Source: Ilumatobacteraceae bacterium (GTDB lineage: Bacteria > Actinomycetota > Acidimicrobiia > Acidimicrobiales > Ilumatobacteraceae). From it: a DNA stretch of 12,982 bases. The number at the start of each line of letters is the position of its first letter. The stretch's first letter is position 1. The stretch lies in NCBI GenBank assembly GCA_016650435.1, contig JAENVT010000083.1, positions 1-12,982 of the forward strand. The letters run 5' to 3'. The notes beneath the pieces were generated by a model. The model was not told where the DNA came from. It ran no database searches and saw nothing but the letters and a program-made list of their open reading frames with translations. Below, one piece after another: positions 1 to 6,658 of this stretch. Made by a program: the position numbers and the translations under genes.

Positions 1-51
1 CCGACCGATCAGGGACCGAAACGTGCGGGTGTGCACCAGTAAGGTTCACCT

Positions 52-1137
52 GTGATCGGCGATATCGACGTGCCTTCGCTGTGGCTCCGCGATGCCTGCA
101 CGTGCGGCGAGTGTCGCGATGGGTACTCCGGTCAACGGTTGTTGGGTGTGCTGGCTCTCGACCCCGACACCAGTATCGCCTCGTGGCACAACGACGGCGA
201 CGACATCGAGGTGACGTTCGCGCCGGACGGCCACGTGTCGCGCTTCTCGAGGTCCTGGCTGGCGGCCAATGCCCCGGGCGAGGCAGAGGTCTTCGACGAT
301 CGAAGCGAGCGGCATCGTCCGCCATGGCTGGCAGCCGATCTCGGCGCGCGCCCGTCCGAAGTCGCCTGGCCCGATCTGCGCTCAGACCGCGAGCCGCGAA
401 GGACCGCTCTCGGAGCGCTGATGCGAACTGGCGTGCTGCTGGTGCGTGGCGTTCCGACCACATCCGGCATGGTCCTTACCCTGGCGAACTCGTTCGCCCA
501 CGTGCGCAAAACCAACTACGGAGATCTGTTCGATGTGCGGGTCGAAGCGCAACCGGTGAATCTGGCCTTCACAGGGCGAGCAATCGCGCCGCATACCGAC
601 AACCCGTACCGCGATCCCGTGCCCGGCATCCAGCTGTTGCATTGTCTGCAGTCGTCAGCGGACGGTGGCGACAATGTCTTGATCGACGGCTTCGCCGCGG
701 CCGGGATCGTGCGCGAGGAGGATCCGCCGGCATTCGCCACGTTGGTCTCGACCGAGCTCACGTTCAAGTACGAGGATTCCAGCACCTTGCTGCGCGCCAG
801 CGGACCGATCATCGCCATCAACGCGGCCGGCGATGTCCGCGCCATCCGGTGGAACGATCGCTCGATCCAACCTCCGTCGGTGCCGGCGCGGAAGGTCGCC
901 GAGGTCTACCGGGCACTGCGCGTTTTCGCCGCGACCCTCGATCGGCCCGAGCTGCACCTCCACGTGAAGCTCGAACACGGCGACTGTATCGTCTTCGACA
1001 ACACCAGGGTCCTCCATGCGCGTACCGCGTTCGAGGGTGGCAGCGGGGCACGCCATATTCAGGGCTGCTACGCCGATCTCGACGGACTGGCCTCGACGGT
1101 GGCGGTCCTCGAACGGCGGCTCGATGAGCGAGTCTGA
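52..1137 (+). CDS. GBBH/TmpA-like Fe(II)/2-oxoglutarate dioxygenase (TauD family)
   Basis: This is a 361-residue non-haem iron, 2-oxoglutarate-dependent oxygenase of the gamma-butyrobetaine hydroxylase type. The N-terminal zinc-binding (DUF971-like) domain shows WLRDACTCGEC with Cys16, Cys18 and Cys21, and a fourth likely ligand His61 in DGHVSRFSRSWL. The TauD domain carries the iron triad His181-x-Asp183 (APHTDNPY) and His322 (FDNTRVLH), with Arg in the following GARHIQ stretch as the probable 2-oxoglutarate anchor. The GTG start is the first possible codon after an in-frame TAA at 40-42, and AAGG at 41-44 is a plausible ribosome site. The N-terminus is about 15-25 residues shorter than usual for the family. 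Its stop overlaps the HD-domain gene by 14 bases. From that pairing I infer hydroxylation of an aminoalkylphosphonate such as 2-(trimethylamino)ethylphosphonate (TmpA role). Gamma-butyrobetaine or trimethyllysine hydroxylation is the alternative. Confidence 0.85.
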   Translation: MIGDIDVPSLWLRDACTCGECRDGYSGQRLLGVLALDPDTSIASWHNDGDDIEVTFAPDGHVSRFSRSWLAANAPGEAEVFDDRSERHRPPWLAADLGARPSEVAWPDLRSDREPRRTALGALMRTGVLLVRGVPTTSGMVLTLANSFAHVRKTNYGDLFDVRVEAQPVNLAFTGRAIAPHTDNPYRDPVPGIQLLHCLQSSADGGDNVLIDGFAAAGIVREEDPPAFATLVSTELTFKYEDSSTLLRASGPIIAINAAGDVRAIRWNDRSIQPPSVPARKVAEVYRALRVFAATLDRPELHLHVKLEHGDCIVFDNTRVLHARTAFEGGSGARHIQGCYADLDGLASTVAVLERRLDERV

Positions 1138-1708
1138 CCAGATCGACGAGGCGTTGCGGGCGATCGAGCTGGCCTTCAACTCGGCCGAGGGCATGGCGTA
1201 CCTCGGCGAAGACGTCACCATGGTCCAACACCAGTTGCAGGCTGGCGCGCTGGCCGGCGGATGCCACGATGCGCTTGTCGTCGCGGCTCTGCTGCACGAC
1301 ATCGGGCACGTGATCGGGTGCGAGGAGGGCGAGATCGACGCATCGGCGGCCCTTGCCGACCAACGCGACGCGCACCACGACGCCGCCGGTGCCCGCTGGC
1401 TGTCGCGTTGGTTCGGACCGGATGTGACCGAACCGGTTCGTCTCCACGTTGCAGCGAAGCGCTACCTCGTGGCGACCGAACCCGGCTACGGGGCCAAGCT
1501 GTCCGACGCCTCCATCCACACGTTGCATCTGCAAGGCGGGCCAATGTCTCGGCAACAGGCGCACGAGTTCGAAGGGCTGCCCTACGCGCTCGATGCGGTC
1601 GCGCTCCGCCGGCTCGATGAGGCGGCAAAAGACGTCTCGAAGAACGCTCCTGGCTTCGACACCTATCGCGATGTTCTGGTCCGCGTCCTGGCCCTTGGAC
1701 GCGACTAG
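1124..1708 (+). CDS. HD-domain di-iron oxygenase, PhnZ/TmpB-like
   Basis: This 194-residue HD-superfamily protein has the features of the oxygenases that cleave the C-P bond of 1-hydroxyphosphonates. It shows Tyr26-x-x-Glu29 (AYLGE), the pair that separates PhnZ/TmpB-type oxygenases from HD phosphohydrolases. Candidate metal and substrate residues follow: His36, His58-Asp59 with His62 (LLHDIGH), His84/His85, His108 with Lys112 (LHVAAK) and Asp165 (RLDEAAKD). ATG at 1124 is chosen because it lies inside the end of the upstream dioxygenase gene, implying translational coupling; an in-frame upstream start at 1016 would add 36 residues that are a shadow of that gene. Known members use a mixed-valent Fe(II)/Fe(III) site and O2 to turn a hydroxylated phosphonate into a carboxylate and phosphate; TmpB yields glycine betaine, PhnZ glycine. 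The family call is firm, the substrate is inferred. Confidence 0.85.
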   Translation: MSESDQIDEALRAIELAFNSAEGMAYLGEDVTMVQHQLQAGALAGGCHDALVVAALLHDIGHVIGCEEGEIDASAALADQRDAHHDAAGARWLSRWFGPDVTEPVRLHVAAKRYLVATEPGYGAKLSDASIHTLHLQGGPMSRQQAHEFEGLPYALDAVALRRLDEAAKDVSKNAPGFDTYRDVLVRVLALGRD

Positions 1709-1822
1709 ACGGCATTTTCTGTGCCATGAGAGATGGAGCGTTTGTTTGGCGTAACGTTCGCCTCAGGGGGCACGACGAACTCGCGTCACCCATTCATCGA
1801 CACGTCATCGAAAGGTTTGGCC

Positions 1823-4123
1823 ATGGCAACAGCAGGATCGATTTTGGGCAACGCCGTTCAGCGCCTCGAGGACCCAACCTTGCTGACGGGTGCGGGAAAG
1901 TACCTCGACGACATGGCGCCGACGGGAACGCTTCACCTCGCGTTCGTCCGCTCGTCTCAGGCCTACGCGACGGTCGTCGGCGTCGACGTCTCCGATGCGG
2001 AGAAGATGCCCGGCGTGAAGGCCGTCTATCACGCTCGCGGCGATGATCTGGGCATGCCGACGTTCCAAGGTTTCCCGATGATGCCGACGACATTGAACCG
2101 ACCGATCTTCGCCAACGACGTCGTCAGATTCGTCGGCGACATCCTGGTGGCGATCGTCGCCGACTCGAAGGCAGCCGCAGTCGACGCGGCCGACACGGTC
2201 GTCGTTGATTACGAGCGTCTGCAGCCCATCGTCACCGCGGCGCAAGGCTTGATGCCCGACGCCGCGATCCTGTTCCCGGAGCACGGGTCCAATGTGTGCT
2301 TCGGTACCGATCATGGAGCCGACGTGGATCCTTTCGTTGGCGCCGACGAGATCGCCGAGGTCACGATGGTGAGCCAGCGTTTGGCCGGAGCGCCGATGGA
2401 GACGAATGGAATTCTCGCCGAACCCGGCGACAAGCCGGGCACATTGACGTGCTGGATCTCGCACCAAGCGCCCCACTCCGCGCATGGCGCGATCGCGGCG
2501 ATGCTCGGCATGGAGCCCGCTGACCTCCGCGTGGTCTGTCCATGGGTCGGTGGAGGATTCGGCCCGAAGGCCGCCGTCTATCCCGAGTATCTCGTCGCCG
2601 CGGCTGCCTGCCGCGCTCTCGGGTCTCCAGTCAAGTGGGCCGAGACACGATCGGAAGACATGATCTCGCTCGTCCACGGTCGCGACTACGTGATGACCGC
2701 GAAGCTCGGCGTGACAAAGGACGGGAAGTTCACGGGCCTTGAAGGCGACGTCACCGCCAACGCCGGCTCGTACCCTGGGATCGGTGCGATCTTGCCGATG
2801 CTGACGCAGATGATGTGCGTCGGTGTGTACGACATCGACAAGGTCAAGTTCGCGACGCGCGCTGTGGTGACCAACACGACAACGGTCGGTGCATACCGCG
2901 GCGCCGGCCGCCCCGAAGCCACCCAACTGATCGAGCGGGTCATCGACGTCGCGGCAGGCAAGATCGGGATGGATCCGGCGGAGCTGCGCCGGCGCAACTT
3001 CATCCAACCCGACGCGTTCCCGTTGACGACGAACACCGGCGCGGCATATGACTCCGGCGAGTACGAGAAGGCACTCGATGCAGTACTGGCTGCATCCGGC
3101 TACAAGGAGCTTCGCGCCGAGCAGGCGCGGCGGCGTGCTGCCAACGATCCGGTCGCGCTCGGGATCGGCGTGTCTTCGTACGTCGAAGTCACGGCCCCCG
3201 TCGGTCTGCACGTCGAGTTCGGCGCGACAGAGATTCACGACGACGGCACGGCCAGCGTCTTTGCCGGCACAAGCGTGCACGGGCAGGGTCACCACACCTC
3301 GTTCGCCATGTTGGCATCGGAGGTTCTCGGCATCCCGATGGATCAGATCAAGCTCGTCAACTCCGACACCGACAAGGTGCCACGTGGAAGTGGAACCCTG
3401 GGCTCTCGATCGCTGCAGACAGCGGGCTCGGCGATTTTCTTGGCATCCACTGAGGTGTTGAGTCGAGCCCAGAAGATTGCCGCGCACCTGCTCGAAGCCG
3501 CAGCAGAAGACATGGTCGCCGAGGGTGGTTCGCTGCATGTTGCGGGAACTCCGTCGAAATCCATTTCCTGGGCCGAACTCGCAGTCGCGTCGCGAGACGC
3601 GTCGAAGCTCCCGGAGGGGCTCGATCCCGAAACCTTGCGTCATGAGCTCGACTTCGACGGAACGAACTCGACGTTCCCGTTCGGTGCCCATGTTTCCGTC
3701 GTCGAAGTCGATACCGAAACTGGCAAGGTTGCGATGCTCCGACACGTCGCGGTCGATGACTGTGGTCGAATCCTCAATCCGTTGTTGGTCTCGGGCCAGC
3801 AGCACGGTGGAATCGCCCAGGGTGCCGCTCAAGCCCTGTACGAATGGGTTCAGTACGACGAGGACGGCAATCCGATGACATCGACTCTGATGGACTACAC
3901 CGTGCCGTCGGCAGCGGAGCTGCCGAGCTTCGAAACGTCGAACACCCAGACCGACAGCCCGAGGAACCCTCTCGGCGCGAAGGGCATCGGCGAGTCCGGA
4001 ACGATCGGCTCGACACCCGCCATCCACAATGCGGTCGTCGATGCGCTGTCGCATCTCGGCGTGGTCCACATCGACATGCCGTGCACGCCCGAGCGCGTGT
4101 GGGCCGCACTCAACGCCGTCTGA
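1823..4123 (+). CDS. Molybdenum hydroxylase large subunit, xanthine dehydrogenase/CoxL form II-like
   Basis: This 766-residue protein is the molybdopterin-cytosine-dinucleotide-binding subunit of the xanthine dehydrogenase/aldehyde oxidase family. It begins with the usual GNAVQRLEDPTLLTGAGKY region, followed by GGGFGPK at 243-249, AYRGAGR at 357-363, a GQGHH segment in the cofactor region, and KGIGESG with the catalytic base Glu724. AYRGAGR is the form II signature; true CO dehydrogenases (form I) have AYRCSFR, so CO oxidation is unlikely. ATG 1823 is preferred over an in-frame ATG at 1733 because AAAGG lies at 1811-1815 and family homology starts a few residues in. The iron-sulfur (CoxS) and FAD (CoxM) subunits that normally accompany it are absent on both sides. 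Substrate is unknown: an aldehyde, a purine or another N-heterocycle are all possible. Confidence 0.9.
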   Translation: MATAGSILGNAVQRLEDPTLLTGAGKYLDDMAPTGTLHLAFVRSSQAYATVVGVDVSDAEKMPGVKAVYHARGDDLGMPTFQGFPMMPTTLNRPIFANDVVRFVGDILVAIVADSKAAAVDAADTVVVDYERLQPIVTAAQGLMPDAAILFPEHGSNVCFGTDHGADVDPFVGADEIAEVTMVSQRLAGAPMETNGILAEPGDKPGTLTCWISHQAPHSAHGAIAAMLGMEPADLRVVCPWVGGGFGPKAAVYPEYLVAAAACRALGSPVKWAETRSEDMISLVHGRDYVMTAKLGVTKDGKFTGLEGDVTANAGSYPGIGAILPMLTQMMCVGVYDIDKVKFATRAVVTNTTTVGAYRGAGRPEATQLIERVIDVAAGKIGMDPAELRRRNFIQPDAFPLTTNTGAAYDSGEYEKALDAVLAASGYKELRAEQARRRAANDPVALGIGVSSYVEVTAPVGLHVEFGATEIHDDGTASVFAGTSVHGQGHHTSFAMLASEVLGIPMDQIKLVNSDTDKVPRGSGTLGSRSLQTAGSAIFLASTEVLSRAQKIAAHLLEAAAEDMVAEGGSLHVAGTPSKSISWAELAVASRDASKLPEGLDPETLRHELDFDGTNSTFPFGAHVSVVEVDTETGKVAMLRHVAVDDCGRILNPLLVSGQQHGGIAQGAAQALYEWVQYDEDGNPMTSTLMDYTVPSAAELPSFETSNTQTDSPRNPLGAKGIGESGTIGSTPAIHNAVVDALSHLGVVHIDMPCTPERVWAALNAV

Positions 4124-4170
4124 CCTTTCTCACTGGTCGCCCAGTCGACCGGCACCGGCAAGATCGGTGT

Positions 4171-4185
4171 GCGTAGTCTCGCGCG
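4171..4185 (+). promoter_or_regulatory. Leaderless-type -10 element for the ABC exporter
   Basis: TAGTCT at 4174-4179 ends six bases before the GTG start at 4186. That spacing would put transcription initiation at or next to the start codon, and no Shine-Dalgarno sequence is present. The 11-base string GCGTAGTCTCG (4171-4181) is repeated exactly upstream of the aldo-keto reductase start on the other strand. No convincing -35 box is seen. Confidence 0.45.
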
Positions 4186-5148
4186 GTGGCAGACGCGATC
4201 ATCCGGGCACAGGGACTGACGAAGATCTACACGGCCGGCCCACCGGCCGGTGACGTGGTGGCGGTCGACGAGATCGAGCTCGAGATCAACTCCGGCGAGA
4301 TCTACGGATTGCTCGGTCCGAACGGTGCAGGCAAGAGCACAACGATCGGGATGCTGACGACGCGTGTGGTTCCAACGCGCGGATCGATCCTGATCGGTGG
4401 CGTCGATCTCGTGGCTCGCCCGGCACTCGCCAAGCAGCTGATCGGCGTTGTCCCGCAAACGAACACGCTCGACCGGGCGATGACAGTGTTCGAGAACCTC
4501 GAGTTCCACGGTCGTTACTTCGGCATGAGTGCCAAGCAGGCCAAATCACTGGCCACGGAACTGTTACAACGCGTCCGGCTCCTCGAGCGGTCGAAGGCGC
4601 CGGTGATGGCGTTGTCGGGTGGGATGGCGCAACGGCTGATGGTGGCGAGGGCGATCATGCACCGACCACAAGTGCTCTTCCTCGACGAGCCGACGGCGGG
4701 CCTCGATCCGCAGAGTCGCATCGCGCTGTGGGAGATCCTCGCCGATCTCCACGACGACGGCCAAACGATCCTGTTGACCACCCACTACATGGAAGAGGCC
4801 GACGAGTTCTGCGATCGAGTGGCCATCATGGATCACGGAAAGATCCTCGCTCTCGATACGCCAGCCGAGTTGAAGGCCTCGATCGGAGCCGGCCGCATCG
4901 TGATCGTGTCGGCCACGGGTGATCTTCCCAAACTTGCTGACGCTCTCGTTGCCGCGGTTGAGGGCGCTCGACAGGCGCGCGTCGTTGACGGACGAATCCA
5001 TCTCAGCGTCGACGACTCGTCGGGGCTGCTGCCGAGAATCATCGACGCGGCCGAGGCCGCAGGATCGTCGGTGAACGATCTCTCGGTGACCGAGCCGACG
5101 CTCGAGTCCGTCTTCATCAACCTCACCGGAAAGGATCTACGCGAATGA
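4186..5148 (+). CDS. ABC-2 exporter ATP-binding protein (DrrA/CcmA-like)
   Basis: This 320-residue ATPase powers export by an ABC-2 type transporter. Walker A is GPNGAGKST at 44-52, the signature LSGGM is at 143-147, Walker B VLFLDEP spans 163-169 with Asp167 and Glu168, and the switch His200 lies in LLTTHYMEEAD. A C-terminal extension of roughly 90 residues resembles the DUF4162-like tail of daunorubicin-resistance ATPases (DrrA). The GTG start is chosen because it follows a leaderless-type -10 box and precedes the first homologous strand (IIRAQGLTKIY). The gene overlaps the permease by four bases (ATGA), so the two are probably made together as a homodimeric ATPase with its membrane partner. 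The exported substrate cannot be read from sequence; drug, lipid or polysaccharide precursor are typical of the family. Confidence 0.93.
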   Translation: MADAIIRAQGLTKIYTAGPPAGDVVAVDEIELEINSGEIYGLLGPNGAGKSTTIGMLTTRVVPTRGSILIGGVDLVARPALAKQLIGVVPQTNTLDRAMTVFENLEFHGRYFGMSAKQAKSLATELLQRVRLLERSKAPVMALSGGMAQRLMVARAIMHRPQVLFLDEPTAGLDPQSRIALWEILADLHDDGQTILLTTHYMEEADEFCDRVAIMDHGKILALDTPAELKASIGAGRIVIVSATGDLPKLADALVAAVEGARQARVVDGRIHLSVDDSSGLLPRIIDAAEAAGSSVNDLSVTEPTLESVFINLTGKDLRE

Positions 5149-5987
5149 CCACGACCCACGAAGACGTGCATGGTTTGCGCGAACTCCGCCCCGCCGGCCA
5201 GGCATATCGGGCCGCGTTCGTCGGGCTGTTGAGCCGCGACATGTACCTGTTGCGCAAAGACTTCAAGGTTTTCCTCATGCGCACGATCATCCAGCCGCTG
5301 TTGCTGGTGTTCGTATTCACCTACGTGTTCCCGAGGACCGGGCAGAGTGTCGGCGGCTCGACAGGCGCGTCACGCTTCTCCACGCAACTCGTCGCCGGGG
5401 TCATGGGGCTGGCGATTGTGTTCCAGGGCATCCAGGCGGTGGCGCTGCCGCTGGTGCAGGAATTCGGCGTGTCCCGCGAGATCGAGGATCGCGTGCTCGC
5501 GCCATTGCCGACGTGGATGGTCGGGCTGCAAAAGATCGTGACCGGCCTGTTGCAGGGTCTGTTGGGCGCGTGCCTGGTGTTCCCGATCGCCGCTCTAGTG
5601 CCGGCGACGCCCGTCCATCTCAACATTCACTGGCCGATACTGCTGACGTTGGCACCGCTGTCCGGTTGGGTAGCCGGATCGCTCGGACTGATGCTGGGCA
5701 CCAAGGTGAAACCGTTCCAGGTGCCGCTGCTGTTCTCGCTGATCGTCCTTCCGTTGACGTTCCTAGGTTGCACCTACTTTCCGTGGCGAGACCTCGGCGG
5801 AGTTGTCTGGTTGAAGTGGGCCGTGCTGGCCAACCCGGTCGTCTACATGACCGAGGGATTTCGCGCTGCGCTGGTGGGCAACATTCCGCACATGCCGTTG
5901 TACGCGGTCTACGGGGCGCTTGCCGCGTTCGGTGCCCTGTTCACGTGGGTCGGCGTCACCGGTTTTGAGAAGCGCGTGGTCAGTTAA
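5145..5987 (+). CDS. ABC-2 type transporter permease
   Basis: This is a 280-residue inner-membrane permease and the partner of the ATPase just upstream, with which it shares an ATGA overlap. About six membrane segments are visible: one near 45-63 (IIQPLLLVFVFTYVF), one near 84-105, two in the middle (LQKIVTGLLQGLLGACLVF and the WPILLTLAPLSGWVAG region), one at VPLLFSLIVLPLTFLG, and a last one at YAVYGALAAFGALFTWVG. The EIEDRVLAPLPTWM segment after the second helix is the conserved cytoplasmic coupling region of ABC-2 permeases. FPWRDLGG and NPVVYMTEGFRAAL are further family hallmarks. A hairpin follows directly after the stop, suggesting a two-gene unit. Substrate is unknown. Confidence 0.92.
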   Translation: MTTTHEDVHGLRELRPAGQAYRAAFVGLLSRDMYLLRKDFKVFLMRTIIQPLLLVFVFTYVFPRTGQSVGGSTGASRFSTQLVAGVMGLAIVFQGIQAVALPLVQEFGVSREIEDRVLAPLPTWMVGLQKIVTGLLQGLLGACLVFPIAALVPATPVHLNIHWPILLTLAPLSGWVAGSLGLMLGTKVKPFQVPLLFSLIVLPLTFLGCTYFPWRDLGGVVWLKWAVLANPVVYMTEGFRAALVGNIPHMPLYAVYGALAAFGALFTWVGVTGFEKRVVS

Positions 5988-5988
5988 C

Positions 5989-6022
5989 GACCAGAAACAG
6001 GCACTAGCCACATTTCGTGGTC
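5989..6022 (+). terminator. Hairpin after the ABC permease gene
   Basis: GACCAGAAA (5989-5997) pairs with TTTCGTGGTC (6013-6022) with one bulged base and a 15-base loop, starting two bases after the TAA stop. There is no T-tract, so termination by this structure alone is uncertain. Confidence 0.3.
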
Positions 6023-6091
6023 AAGTGGACGCAGAAAGTACCGATTCGTGTCCTAGAACGTGCACCGCAGCGCGTGTATAGGAGCGTGACC

Positions 6092-6658
6092 ATGATGCGA
6101 GCACTGAGCGAGCCCCCGAGAGGGCGGGCGGACGCGACACTCAGAGCCCTCCCCCCGCCTGTCCCGAGTGGCAGAGAAGCAGCCGTTCGAGCGCTGTACG
6201 AGGAGCGACATGCCGAAGTCGTTCGCTTTGCCACGTTCATCATGGGCGACGTTCATGCCGCCGAGGACGCGGCTCAGGAAGCGTTCATGCGCGTGTATGA
6301 CGCATGGGACCGGCTGGAGGATCCCGAGCGAGCGGTTGCCTACCTCCGGGCAACGATCGTCAACCTCAGTCGTGGCCGACACCGGCGCCGCCTCGTGGCC
6401 GACCGTAACCAGCCGCCACATCTCGTGGCCGTCGCGTCAGCTGAGGATGATGCGATGGGGCGGGTCGGTCGCGGTGCGGTGCTCGACGCAGTCTCGTCGT
6501 TGCCGAGCCGGCAGCGGGCTTGCGTCGTGATGCGCCACTGGTTGCGCATGACCGAAGGCGAGATCGCGGCGACGCTTGACGTATCGATTGGTTCAGTCCG
6601 CACGCACAACAAACGGGGTCTCGAGACCCTGCAGCGCAAATTGGGAGACCTCCGATGA
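6092..6658 (+). CDS. ECF-type RNA polymerase sigma factor
   Basis: This 188-residue alternative sigma factor directs RNA polymerase to a stress or envelope regulon. Region 2 covers about 34-100, with the polymerase-binding segment AAEDAAQEAFMRVYDAW and the following AYLRATIVNLSRGRHRRR. Region 4.2 covers about 131-185, with LPSRQRACVVMRHWLRMTEGEIA and the recognition helix VSIGSVRTHNKRGLETL. The start is ATG 6092 because GGAG at 6081-6084 is correctly spaced; an in-frame start at 6017 would add 25 residues with no homology. Its last bases overlap the start of a membrane protein gene (ATGA), the usual arrangement of an ECF sigma factor with its regulator. There is a 33-residue disordered N-terminal lead (Pro/Arg-rich) before region 2. 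Subgroup (SigE/SigM-like) is uncertain. Confidence 0.9.
   Translation: MMRALSEPPRGRADATLRALPPPVPSGREAAVRALYEERHAEVVRFATFIMGDVHAAEDAAQEAFMRVYDAWDRLEDPERAVAYLRATIVNLSRGRHRRRLVADRNQPPHLVAVASAEDDAMGRVGRGAVLDAVSSLPSRQRACVVMRHWLRMTEGEIAATLDVSIGSVRTHNKRGLETLQRKLGDLR

Noticed and set aside
1733..1822. N-terminal extension of the molybdenum hydroxylase from an ATG at 1733.
   Set aside because: The extra 30 residues have no family similarity, and the ATG at 1823 has a proper ribosome site.
1805..4069. A 754-codon open frame on the minus strand opposite the molybdenum hydroxylase gene.
   Set aside because: It is a codon-bias shadow: the plus-strand frame has all the family motifs, while this one is Arg/His/Asp-rich with no recognisable domain.
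4132..4145. ACTGG-TCGC-CCAGT hairpin after the molybdenum hydroxylase stop.
   Set aside because: Five base pairs with no T-tract is too weak to call a terminator.
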